Part shown: positions 35,630-49,400 of the stretch, one piece after another
Layout of the letters: each line of letters starts with the position of its first letter
Position numbering within the stretch: the stretch's first letter is position 1
Assembly (NCBI GenBank): GCA_000310025.1
Contig: FN649726.1
Location: 709,977-769,306, forward strand
DNA from: Ectocarpus siliculosus
Lineage: Eukaryota; Sar; Phaeophyceae; Ectocarpales; Ectocarpaceae
Direction of reading: 5' to 3'
Length of the DNA: 59,330 bases
Notes under the pieces: generated by a model
The model's database searches: none
Seen by the model: only the letters and a program-made list of their open reading frames with translations
What the model was told of the DNA's origin: nothing
Position numbers and translations under genes: made by a program

Positions 35630-38600
35630 TTAAATGCTACCACCTCCTACAGCCCCCACGTAACCCCCCAACACCTCCCCCCCGCCCCCCGATCTCCCCG
35701 ATCTCCAACGCCTCCAGTAGTCCGCCGCCGCCGCCGCCGCGCGCTTCGCCGCGCGCATGGGCGCGCGTAGAGCGCCCCCGACTCCCGACTCCCACCCCGC
35801 CCCCCGGCTCCCACTGCCGCCGGTATCGGCGAGATTTGCGGCTGCCGAAGCGGACTGCTCGGTGGAGGAGGAGACGGCGTAGACGAGTCCGGCGGCGACG
35901 GCCAGGGCGGCAACGGCGATGTAGATCTTGCGGTTGCGGTCGGCCTTGCGGTGTCTCTCCTCGAACGGCAGCATCCCCTTGCTGTGTGGTAGGGAGCAAG
36001 GCGGGTTGCGGGCGGGGCAGTTTTGGAGTGGCAGGGTGGCGCATTTACGGGGGAGGGGTAACACAGCGAGGGGAGGGGGGCTGAGGGTAGGTTCACCGGC
36101 GTCCTTGCAGCAGTTGTCAGCAGAACGCTGACTGCAGAGCGCTGAGACACCGCACGCAAACTTTCGAGGGAAACCACAAACGTCCGTCCAAACACACACG
36201 GGTACATGTATCTGTGGGGGATTCGACACGAACAACCTGCTTGGTTCTACGCTTTTTCAACCCATACGGTACATACAAAATGGCGAAGGGTGTAGTGCGA
36301 AGCGCAACAAGAGCAACAAGCGAGCAGCAAGGTAAAAACGAACGTGTGTATCACCCGTACGCAAAGAGTACGGCCGTGAAAAGTACCAATTCCAACGTCC
36401 GAACCCGACGCCGCCGACGTACCACACAGGACCCGTGATTTTCTGTCTGAGCTGTCCGTCCCCTTCCAGACCTAAACCCGTGCAGGGGTTGACCGCGACA
36501 ACCGGCGACAGCTCCAGCTCCTGCCGTGCGACCATCAGCCAGCAAGAAAGCGAGGAAAGAAGGCACGTTCGAGAAGGCGCACCGGCGGACCGCAGGGACG
36601 CGATCGGTGCACGGCTTGGGAGCCGCTTGCTGCAGCCGTGAAGTTGTGCTCGACGACGTGAATATATCCACAGCAGTTTTGGAAGCATCCAATACTACTG
36701 CGTTCGCAGTTGCTATGCAGACAAGGAAGAAAGACAACGCTAGGATTGCCCGTGGATCCCACTCAAGTCTACTACTGCTTAATATGATATCGTTAACGGA
36801 GACCTTTTACACTTGTTTGGTGCTCAAGGGGGTAATGAGGAAAGGGGTCCGTGGTACAAGCGTTTTACAACATTTTTGGTACTCCGAACCGTCACAGCAC
36901 CTTTGTGAAAAAACCCAAAACAGTACAAGCATACACATAGAATCGAAGGGAGCTTTGCTATCGAAACGTACTGCCTTTGTGTCTTGCGAAAGGGTACATT
37001 TAAAACCCTAAATATATGTCACAACGGAGGTAACCGCTCGCAGCAACATACCTTTTAGGCACAACTGCAAGAGGGGGATGTGCAGCAAGAACATGCATGT
37101 GGGGTATCACAAGCGCTCACCTTGCACTTTTGTTGGGCGATGCGGACAAGAGAAGGGTTAACTCCGCGTGATGATTCGCAAGACACGAGAAGCCTAGGCA
37201 CCCCCTGCGGGATGTCCGCCTGGTGACAACGTGGAAACCCGGCCCGCGTTTATTTCATTCGACAGGAACCGGGAACAGCAACAAAAAACAACAACAGTTA
37301 TAGGGAACGATCAGTGTGAGGAAATACCTGTCGGCACTAAAAATATCTCGACAAAATTATCTCCCTCTTGAGATTAAAACACGAAAAAACAAAAACAGGC
37401 AAATATGCACACCGCCGGGAAAATGAAAAAAATCCTTCAGGACACTCAAAGCTGAGCGGGCATCTTTGGCATCGCATTGCTTGGGTACTTCCTGTGTGCA
37501 CCCACAACACATCCACGGGGCACCGGAAGGCCTCCACAGTCCCTCATTAGGCGGGTATGCGCCAGACCGATTCACCCGCCCTACAGGGCATCAGCACTAT
37601 GCAATGCATCAACCATTAACCGTCTTGAATATTCTATTTGTGCCAGCCAATTTCACCTGCACTATAGCGGGCACCCGCCTCATATAACCCGCCTTACAGA
37701 GGGTCTACGACTGCTTTATGAAGCCAGCCGGGAAGGGGAGACGACACATGTACCGCCACAAAGAGACAGGTGTGCCAAGAAGACAACCAACAACATTCGG
37801 ACTGACTTACAGTATACCAAGGGAACATACATTTGAGGCAAATGAAAAAAATTATGGACGTCCAACGCCTGGCTGCTGTCGCGAAGTGTACGTCAAGCTC
37901 CCACCACTAGGGCAAGAAGCAACATGGTAACGCCTATCTTTGCGATGCTCACCAGCAAAGGCATGATGAAGTCTATGCTTTCCCGGGAGGAAGGGTCGAA
38001 CACTAGTAACGCCAGGTCGCATCTCCATGCCTGCCAGGAACGACACGCGCCGCACCCAAATCATCGCGGCAAGGTCAGAGGACAGCGGTCGCAGATCCTC
38101 ATTATCGACAACACCACGACGTTCCATCTATGGGGGCAACGGACCGGAACATGCAGTGCTAAAGGCAGCGCATCATGGCGAAGGCAAGGACACGCTCCAC
38201 GGCTGCTAACATCGCAACCATTGCCGGTACGTGCCCAGAAAATTCACCGGCAATATTCCAAGCATTGAGAACAACTTGGAAATTCCCGCCGAAAACAGCG
38301 GCACAATACCGGGCACCGGCGCTGTTCAACCGGAACTAAACAGGGACCTCTACTGCTGCTACTTGTACGTATAGTTTTTCTAAAAAAGTCAGTACCGCGC
38401 GAGATCCCAACCTGATCCTCCACAAAGGTGTCCGTGTAGCTTTCCGGCACTTCGGTGACAGCCACGGACAGCGACGATCCGTACGACGACGAGGAGGAGG
38501 AGGAGGACCCCGAAAAACCTGCGGCCGAAGGCGAGCCAGCCGCCTGCCAAGCCACACGTTAGATGACACCATTGCCGAAAAAATCGCGGGTCAAGACAAA

Positions 38601-41600
38601 AAACGCCTGTTCTGTGTTTGCAGCCGGTCTACTCGGTCTACGCGTAGGAAAGTCTTTTGACGAAGGAGTAAGACGCCGATTCCAGACAGGTCAAGGTGGA
38701 AGGCAAGTTGCTGGCGTTGCAGGAGCTTCCGCGAAGAATCAACACGTTTTTTCGCAGAGTAATGGACCAAACGACATCACACATTCCATTGACATGGCGT
38801 CACCTAGTAACGCCTGTGGTGGGACAGACATTGCAAACGTTCGCCCATGGCGCCAAAGAGGAGGCCATCACCATACTCCCCTTCCTTGCTCGACCCGTCT
38901 CTACTCCTTTGCAAGGCCGATTCAAAGCATCCACCCACAAGCTCCGCCCGCCACAACGCTCGGACAACCATATCCCAATAATGCGCCGCACATGAGTCAC
39001 ACGCTCCGGAGCACACGCCGTCACCCAGGCCTGGCAAGGGACACAGGCACATCTAGGCAACCACAGCCCTTTCTGTTGTCGCAGAACCGACACAAAACGC
39101 CGGATGCCAACCCGGCAGTTGTCCCTCCAAAAGCTTTGTTGTTGCTGTCATTCTCCAGATAAAACGGGAGGCCTACGTTATCGTCGCCACACGCGGGCGA
39201 TTGCTTCTCCCATGTCCCATTCGTGCCGTCCCTGCTACAACAGGCTGCAGATTAATTCCCTGTCGTAGGGCTGGGAAGCAAACAAGCTGCTGGTATAATG
39301 CAGCCTTAAACAGAGGCATGAAACAGTAGCAGAATGTTTTTCTCGTGGCGGGGACAAGCCACTTCTACTCTCTTACATCCGTACTTCTCTCCGGAACGCC
39401 TTCGCTAGATAAACAAGGTTACGAATAAACACAACAGGGAGGGGGCACGCAGACCGTATCCCCATCCCTAACCCCAGCCCAACTTCCCCGCTTGTATGCA
39501 GTATCCAACATGCTTACATAAAAAAATAAAAAATAAAACTGCGAAGCCTACTGCTTTTTCGATAGCCACTGCTGCTGCACTCACATCCGCCAGAACTGCG
39601 AAACCGCAGCATGTCTCCGGCACCTCCGCTTCCGCCACCATCTCCCAATCTTCCTCCCCTCCGCTCACCCCGCCGCCGCCGCCGCCGCCGGCCGACCCCC
39701 CCCCGGGCCCCAAGAACGCTTCGTCCTCTGGCGACGCCTCTTCCCCTTCCTCCGTATCCAAACCCACACCCGATTCCGACGGGCCTTGCTCGGATGCTTG
39801 ACCACCGGAAGCGGTAGCCGACGCACGAGGGACGTTGCCCCCGCTTGAGGGTTGCTGGTGTGGTGAAGAAGGTCGTGTGGTAAAGAAGGTTGTGTCGTCG
39901 GCGGGCGAACGTAGTGCGGAGAGGGAGGAGGTCGAAACGGATGCGAGATGCAGCAGCGCGGTGAACGTGCTGCAAAATATGTTACCGTCCGACCTGCGAC
40001 ACCAACATCAACCTCCAAGGCATCGACTTAAGTAGTTCAATCCCAAATCCCAACTTCAACTTCAACTTCAACTTCAATCGTGGACTCGTACCTGGTTCGA
40101 CCTCAGATCGTCCCCCAGCCGGAGCCCCTTGATCAGCCGGCTCTTCCCGCACCCACGGCTTCCCAGCACGAACACCTTTCGTTTCGCGTCGGCAACGCCG
40201 CGTTACATGTTAACCAACAAACAAAGTCATACCGACAGGAGGAGGGTCGGCGAGGGAGACGGTGGGGCGTTCTCGGTTTGCTGCTTGCCGAAGCAATCTG
40301 CACACCCACGGACGACAGCCTATTGAATGGTGGCCTATTGGGAGTTTCGACGCGTGTGGCCTACATCGACAGGAATCGTCGTATACGCGATAGGGTGTAT
40401 TAATTGTCAGATCGAAACGTTATAGTATACTCCTGTTCGAGACGCTTGGTACTTGGTAATGCCAATATATGACGGCATTGTGGGTCACAAATCTACGAAC
40501 CCAACCTACTACGTCTTTCACCACAAATCCTACAAACAACGTTCTCCTCGGAGAAAATTGTCTCTCGGAGCGATGTCGATGTCGCCAACGCTCCGAGCCA
40601 CGAGGAAGCGTGCAACGTTACGAGGGACCTAAAGCCGTCTTCCACGAGTCTTCCTCGGATCGTTGACCGTGACTTTTGTCCGAGAGGGATGCGAGGGCGT
40701 ACCCTCGCACACCTCTCACTCTTCACCACTGTCCCCATCTCATCTCGAGATTCTGTCTCTTTACCGAGCATCACAGTCTGTCCGGTGATCGTATACACCG
40801 CCCCATATCTGTGACCGTTGCCTGAGTGGAACGCCTGTCTGTGGATACAGCGTTGGAGATTCGCAACTCCCTGCGGTGTCTTTGAGTTCAAATCAAACCC
40901 TTAGCATGCTGTAATATTATTCCAACACCAAACATTAATGCCGATCGATGGCCATTGCCTAGGCCACCTGAACTTGACCGAGACTGAGACTCTCCCTCTC
41001 CGAAGCGAGGGAACGTTCGTTCTTGTCACAATAGGCGCCGCCAACATCGGGGGGCTCCACGCATGGAGTACATGGACGGGAAAAAAACAAACAAATAAAT
41101 GGTATTTTGTGCTTGGGCCCTTTCCTCCCCGGCTGACCGCCGTTAATGCACTTCCGCCCGAGCCGCCGCCGACCCGGCTTTACCCACTTTCCCAGTTTTA
41201 CCCGTACTCTTGAGGACTCCATTTCCGCGAGTCGAGCCACCGCTGTCTCTAGCTCCTTCTCAAGCTCGAGACCGCGATGAACGGGTACGAGGAGATAAGA
41301 GTTGTCGGGAGAAAGCTGTACGGGTAAGGTAGCTGGGGTTAAAGCTAGGGAGTAGGTGTACAACGGCGGTGAGCGAGGAGACTAGATCGGGACGGAAAGG
41401 CCCGAATACATTTCAGAGAGAGAAGGCGGAAAGAGGCCTAAAGTGTACGGAGGAAACCACACCACCAGCAGGCGACGAGAGGCGCGTACAACAGAGCATC
41501 CAAAACCACGTCGAGGGTACTTTCAGCGCCAGCATCGTCACAAGAAGCTCGTGCCCAAGTCAGCACGCTGGCACCCAACGACACCCCGCCATCAAGGCAA

Positions 41601-42653
41601 AAACACACTCAGATACAGAAACAGAGGTCACCGACGACGTGTTACCTATTAGAAAACTATTTTAGTTTTTTTTCGTCTATTCACAAGTTTTACAAAAATC
41701 CCTTTTTCGCTTTGATTGCTACATTTTTCAAGTGGCTTGCTAATTTTTATTGTACAAGTTGTTAATTTCTACTTGAACTATTAATATAATAGTATTCTTT
41801 TCACAAACATCGAGGATACCGTTAACAGCAGCACCCCACCTCCATCACCGAGGGCTGCCGTCCGCGTGCCCCCGATCGCCTCGGAGATGTTTCTGTCGTC
41901 GCCGCCGCTCTGTAGGTAAGCTGCGAGCTCTTGTCCACCAGCATTTCCTCCGCGTGCCCCCCGAAGCCGACGTAGAAGAGGTGTGATCGAAGCAGGACCG
42001 GGCTATGCAGCGCCAGCTGACAGTTTGAGCATGGAGAGGGCGTAGTTGCTGTCAATCGCTTTCATTCTGTGTCCAGCTGAGGCTTTTTGTACATATTTTC
42101 AGTCTGCAGGTTAGCGTTGTCAACCCCATCAAAACAAACACGTACACGTTACACAACACATGCATGACGATGCAAGCCGCAAAGACTTGCGCGCGCGATT
42201 TTCCTCATCCAAAACAAAATCACGGTTTTCATCTCCCGGCCAGCTGCCGTGATCCGACCTTACAAACACATCATACACGACCTCGTTTGACACACGATTT
42301 CCTCTTCATCTGCTACCGTTTCTGCCTCAATCCTGACAATAGTCTAGGCTCACGCGTGCATCACGCCTCAGCATCACCCATTATCCCCCCTCACGGGGCC
42401 CCCTCACGGGTTCCCAGGTCAGGCCTTCAGAAGCTTGTCCCTTCCTAGCCGCACTGACACTAAACTCTTTCATTAGTCGGCCAGTTAGCACACACACAAA
42501 AGACAGAGGCACCCTTCGGGTCCATTGCATTTTACTTTACATTTAACGGGTAAGTTAGACTGTGACCACGGCAATCGACCGCGCCAAGTGCTGGACTAGT
42601 ACGGAGAGATCAACGTGCTGGGTAGAGAGATCGGAACGGTCTTCAGCGTGAAG

Positions 42654-42695
<42 letters not shown>

Positions 42696-43451
42696 GCAAC
42701 ACGCACCATTTGCCAATGGGCTATCCAGCCCTCCGCCGTCAACGCTCGGCCCGCCCCGGGCGCCCGCCCCAGCCTGGCGAACGGCGGCATGGAAAAAACG
42801 GCTCCTCCTCCTCCTGCTTCTTCCTGGCCTTGACCCTCCTCTTCCGAAGACTCCTCCTCCCCCAGTGATCGGGGGGGGTCCCAAGGAGCGCAGGTCGGGT
42901 CGGGAATAACGCTAAAGACCTGCGGTGAGAGTTCGTAGGATTATCGGAGGCGTTCAGTGGAGGCGCTGCGTGGCGGAAACGCGTCCGCGTTCAGAAGTGC
43001 TGACGATTCTTGATGCTACGTGGGGGTTTCTACAGCCAGAGAACTACTTCTTCGTCTCCGCAGGATTCAACGCTTCGGAATCGAGAACGTCGGCTTCGGC
43101 ATTGATATCGAGGTTGCTATGTACAACGTGCTCAGCTTCGCCTTGTCCGCCAACAAACAACAAGCTTCAACGCGAGCCTCACCTTCGCCTGACCTTCCTC
43201 CGCCAAAAGCCTGGGGGGGGATGCGTCGAGACCGTCCCCTCCCTCCCGCTCCTCCGAAAACTGTTTGAACAACTCCAGCAAGAACTTATGTGCCTGGGGC
43301 GACAACACCTGGAAGCGTGTTTAACGCAAGGTCGGCCCGTAGCAGCAGCCATGTGTTAGTGCCACAAAGCAATCAATTGTTCTCAACACAGCGTCGCACA
43401 ATCGAACGCCACAGCAGCTAGAACAGCAGCGGCGGCGGCAGTCGCAGTCGT

Positions 43452-43497
<46 letters not shown>

Positions 43498-46400
43498 CAA
43501 CACAAATCCTCGGAATAATTATCTTTACGCCCGTGCCCACGTCTCTCTCTCTCTCTCTCTCTCGCTGTGGTGTGGCATCACGAATAAGATCATACCACAG
43601 CACAACCAATACCGTACCGCACCATACCATACCACTGCTGTCGTTGTCTGACATTATTCCGACCCTCATCAGTAAGCGCACCTTCCTCCCTACCGTTTTA
43701 CAGCAACTACTCAGAGGTCAAATTTATTTTCGTCCACCTTTTATGGGTAAGTTAGCCTGAGACCACGGGAATCGACCGCGTCAAGCGTTAATACTAGTAC
43801 GAACAGAAGAAGGTACTGGGAAGAGAGAACGGAACGGTTATTAACGTCAAGACAACAACAACAACAACTCATCTCAGCACCAGCCTCACGATGCGCCTAC
43901 CTGGTCCTGTGCGTTCGCTTTCCCCGGGGGAGGGTCAGTCATCTCCGAAGGTACCACCAGCACAAGCTCCTCGTCGTAGTGGTGGCTGCTCATCGCTTGC
44001 CAGGGGGCTTTCATCTGCGACCGAAAGAAAAACGGCGCAGGAAACAGCGAACAGTTTTCGGCGCAAGCAACACAAGGCCTACGCCTTCCGTACGTGCAAC
44101 ACATTCCCCTTCCCTTTGGCACATCCTTAGCAGGATGTAGCACACCCTCCATGCGACTCGCCAAATGCCTCACGGCGCTTGGCGCTTGGTGAAGTGAGAG
44201 CCTGGTCCGGTGAGAACCCGGCGTGCTCCGTCCCGGCTTTGTAGGGATGCGAGGCCAAAGGTCTAACGACTACGGCATGCACGACTATGAGCCCCCTCCC
44301 CCCCCTTTTCCTGTTGACTCCGCCAACCTCTACACCCTGTTCTTGCCCACAAGCAGCACATCAATTAGTTCACGAGCCCTCCTCCCTCCCCTCTCTACAG
44401 CCAAAAATAAAGGTCAATCCCCCCCCCCCTTACTACAACATTACCTGCTTCTTATCGATGAACAGCTGAATCAGCCTCAAAAACCCCGCCTCCGTGAAAC
44501 CTTTGGGGTTGCCTCCTCTCTCCTCCTGGACGAATTTCTCGACGTCCTCGCCCCCCTCGGACGCCAGTCTTCCCAGAATCTGCGGACAACGTCAAACCCC
44601 CCAACAAAAAAAAAAGCAGACCGGAAAAAAGTTCGGGGTGTCTGGTGACAAGAGATAGGGCAACTGCTACACAGTGGTCATCGAACACACAGGAGCAAGG
44701 ACCGAGGCGAAAGGGCAAGAGCGGCCTGCGGGGAAGGGGAATCGCGCAAGCGTCGCCGGTGGTGGTCGCGGGGAGACACGAAGGCGTACAAGGCATGCAT
44801 CGTGTAGGTTCAGAATTCGAACAGATGGACCACAACCGTCAACCGCACGAAGAGGGTAGGGGCGGGCGGGGGGGGCGTGACTTGAGGCAAGCCATTTGGT
44901 TTACCATATTCCACGAGTAAAACGAAGGAATTCGCTACCCATCCTAATCAACTATCCCATGTGCATGTCTCTCCCTCTCTCTCTCTCTCTCTCTCAACCG
45001 TTGTAACCGCTGGCGTTGCAGCTACTGCGGCCAATCTCTTCTACCGTAGGTCGCCCCTGTTGATATAGACTCTGTTGAAGCTGCTTTCTGGTGTGACTTT
45101 CTGGTGTGTGCTTTTGAGCACCAATTCTCACTCCAAGAGGGGGTGAGAAAGCGTGTTTTGACTACAGCTAGCGTCAAGTTGCTGACCGTAGGCTGCACAA
45201 GGTACTACACCCCGTGGTGCGATTTTCAAAGCTCGACTACTCGGCAGGAAAAACAGTGATGGTGCCGAAAATAGCGGGAGGTGTTCAAACCGTCTCGAGA
45301 GAGAGAGATTTCCGACAACGCATCCTTATATTTCAGCATCCTCTCCATCGTGGAGTAATGAAGCTTTGAAAATCATTCCAGGGGGTGCGGTACCTTACCC
45401 AACCTAAGGCAATCTCGCACAATGAACCCCTCAAGATCACAAAAACAAAAAAAAAACAGTGAAAAACGTACGGAGGCGAGAGATTGCTTCGGTGAACAAG
45501 CTCATAAACTACATCATTTGTAGAAGTTCTAAACTTACATTGAAGACAAACACAGGGGGAAGCGAGAGAACATCCGGGCGTGAAATAAGAACCAAGTGCG
45601 TCAGCGAAAAAAAAAACACACAAGCAAGCAGCAGCTTACTTTTCTCAGGGATTCGAGGTCACTGTCCGAGAGAAGCAGCCTGAAGGCGTGGAACTGGAAG
45701 GCGTTCAGCTCGTCATTGCGGAGCAGGCCGTCCCTGTCCACGTCGTGGATGCGGAACAGTCGGCGCATGGCGCGGTCGAAACGGGGGCAAAGCCTCCCCT
45801 CCTGGTAGAGAGAGAGCACAGCAGCCAGCCAACCAGCACCCGAAAATGAAACCAAACATGACGGGGGACGCTTCAAGCGGCGTTGGGGGGAGGCTTGGAC
45901 TACAATAGCACCACCAACGAGGACGATGTCATCAGAGAGGAAGAGCGTGCAAGGTCACTGCTTGGTGCAGCGACGCGACCGAGGCTGAGAGCAAACCGCA
46001 AGCTGCAGGGCAACCGCAAGCTGCAGGGCAACATCCCCTCACCAGTTCAACGAAACCTGAACAGGGCTACCTACGTTGACTAGAATGCGCCAATGGTCTT
46101 GATTTCCTTCAATGAGAGCAACATCACACAAGAGCAAAGGACAGCTTCGGGATCCGAGCCTGCACACCCGTGCCAGCCGGGTCAGGGAGACGCTGGCGGA
46201 TCTTCGGAGGGACAGCACAACCGGCGCCGATCGCCGGAGGACAGCAGTGTCCTCGAGTGTTCTTTCGGAGGAGACTATGAAAAAGAAAGACGATAAAAAA
46301 ATAACGAATGCACCGCCGTAGGTGACATGACACAAGATATCACCCCCTACTGGATCGATTTTGAAAGCTCGCATTCCCAACGACAAAGCGAGGAGTGCAT

Positions 46401-49400
46401 CAATCCAACGATGTGTTTCCGGAAAGCTCTCGAAGAGGCGGCGGTTCCAAAGCCGGCGTTATCGGCACCGCCACCCTTTTCTGCTGTGGAGTGTACCAGC
46501 TTTGAAAAATCGGTCCAGGGTGTGTGATATCTTACGTCATCTACGCATGCGTACGGCAATCACATGTGGAAGACCAAAACAATACACACCTCGGCGTTGT
46601 AGAGGGGTGCGCGGGGGTACAGCGCCGCGGTCCTCCCGTGGTAAAACGCTTGGTTGATTCCCATCTGCGTCCCCCCCCCCCCGAGCGCGGCCGGAAAATA
46701 TCGAGCCAGCACCAGCACGAGAGAGGCCAGAGGTGATAGTGGTGTGAGCATCGAAACAGCCGGAAGTCAAGACGGCGTGACAAGGCCGGGCGAGGGGGAG
46801 TATACGAAGAGAATATCAGAAACCGAAAACACCAAACGTAGAGCGAACAAAAAACGTTACAGTACGCGTGACAGATACACATCGCTTCACGTGTTCCAAG
46901 TACATACAACGCATGGCCACCGGGATTCGCAAACGGCTTCCACCCTCCCACGCCCGCCCCCTTCAACATCAGCAGCAATAACGATGACCGCGACGGCGTT
47001 AGGGTTCACTACCCAGAGCGCACGAACCGAAAATCGCGACCCGGCTCACCCCGGAAACGGAGCTGCACTCGAGAGAGACGTGGAAGCACCTGTAACGCTT
47101 CTCTAGTGGTTCCATCTGCCTCGACAGGTCCATCAAAACGCACCGAAGACAGTAGGAGAGAGGATCGCGGAAAACGCGCAAAAGTTAGGCATACCAACAG
47201 CGAATAAAGAATAAAGAAAGAAGAGCTGCTAGCGTTAGTCGGTGAGAATATTGTAACACGCGCAGAGGCGGTATAGCACGTTGAAAGCAAGAGAGGGAGG
47301 GAGGGAGGGAGGGAGGGAGGGAGGGAGGGAGGGAGGGACATATATATATATATAGAGAGAGAGAGAGCAGCAGCAGCAAAGCGGTCAAGCTTGCTTCGTT
47401 CCGTCGATCGGCTGAACAAGGCTGAACAACACTGAGCACCAGACAAATACAAGCAGGCGTATCGGTACAGCAATGGCTAGGTGGCACCCCTAGCTTCTGC
47501 AGCGTTTCGAGCGCCTGCGAGACCCGGAACGACCAAAAGAAGGGGCACCACAAACATCGCCCGTGACCCAGCTTTCGTGGACCGCTTTCTCATCACAGCC
47601 GTGCGGTGCCACCACGGACGTACGCGACTACGACCCCCTGCCGCACACAGCTCTCATCTTGTGTGGACATGCTGGGTATTCGACTTTCCCTCAACTATTT
47701 CCCCGAGAATTCACCAAAAACAATTTTTCGACGCCATGACTCGAACGGTACGGTCTGAAAGCCAAGGCCGACACGGCCATTGCCGCGATGCAGTTAGCGA
47801 CGGCACTTACGGGATGGCACACAAACTTTTTTGAAAACAATCGCCAGAGCACCAGAAATTGGACGAGAGGCACCCAAGACCAGTCGCAAGGCATCACGAA
47901 CAACATAAATCGTTTGACTCTCGCAGAGGGCGGCAGAACAGGCTGCTCTAAGCATACATTTCACAAGTCTACCTCCACACGCCTCCTTTGAAATCAACAT
48001 CAAAATTCACGCTATTCTAAACTCCAGTGAAAATAGCCAAAACGGCAGGCGCTCCAACAAGGTCGGTGTTGTACTAGGTTCAACACATTCTACTGATATC
48101 ACCAGAGGACACCCTATAGCAGTGGGGGGGGGGGTGTTAGCGCGCTCAAATCTGCTTCTTGGGTGGTGATTTCGAGGGTCGTAGCGGCCTACAATCTCCG
48201 CAAGTTAGACCGACACCCCGTGTCTTGTACGCTTGTCTTGTACGCTTTGTGGTCGCCGTAATCTCCTGAACTGCGGGTTGACGGCCGTAGCTGACGCAAC
48301 AATAGCTACTGCTGACATTTTTCAGGGGTTTACGGTCCGTGGCGGTGAGCACGGCTGTGGGTAAGGTGTGTGGTTCCGGCAGATTCCGGCGCAGAATTTC
48401 GGACTGTTGTCAGAGGCTGCTGCGACCTTCGATATTTCAGCTCCAGCAGCAAACCTGAACGTACGAGCACACAGGAAGCCTCTGCATGGTGTCTTCTGCT
48501 GATAAACAGTAGAATTCATAGAGCCTAAACGGCGGGAAGGTTGCCTTCCTTTAATATACAGGAATTAAGTACAGTACTAAAATAGAACCAGCGTCAAAAT
48601 ACCTTGCCTTCATTCCCTCAAGGGCTTAGCAGCTAAGCCATTTATATAGCCTCGACAAATCAAAAACTTGACCCCTAAACTCCACAGTTGCCATTTTGTA
48701 GCATACCCGCCGGCTCTAAGAAGCCCAGTCGCGGCCAAAACTAGAGCTTCTTAAGCGCGGGCGCTAAGTGCAGAACTCCCACCTGCCGCTCCAAGTCGAC
48801 TGACCGCTGCTCTCCCAGGTCTCCCTCCGCAACCAAAGTGTCCATCTTGTTGCGCACGATCACCACCGGCACATCCTGACGGCACGATGGAAACAACAAA
48901 GAAAAGGCGACGTTTGATTACAGCAGCACAGGTAGATTCAAGAGAGCTGGCGCAAGAAAGAAAAAGAAAACGAACCAGATGTGTTGCAAGGGACTCCGAG
49001 ATTTACCACAACCACTATTATCAGCAGCAACCCCCAACAAGAGCACGACGACCAACAACAACATCAACAACAGAACGGAAACACCTACACAAAACAACCA
49101 CAACAGCAACAACAACGACATGAGTCGCAACGTAGTCAAGAACAGTCGGCACAGAGGAGGAGCGTTACTGCTGTACCCACCTCAGCGTTCGCCTCGATAA
49201 GGGGGAGCCAAAACGTGTCGAGGTGCGTCAACGTCTCCGGTCGCTGCACGTCGTACAGGACAAGGACAGACTCCGCGCTCTGCATTTTCTCCACCAGCTG
49301 CTGCCTGTCGCGAGGCAGGGCTAAGGAACACAATAGCGACGAGAGAGGCAACATACGACCACAGCAGTACTATCGTCAAAAGAAAAAAATAAAAGGCAAA

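Noticed and set aside
43048-43116. Alternative Miro exon encoding NLDINAEADVLDSEALN, which looks like an EF-hand loop
   Set aside because: It would need a weak ACA|GTTTTC donor and its end phase does not fit exon 12. The AAG|GTGAGG donor at 43183 joins in phase to VFSVIPDP.
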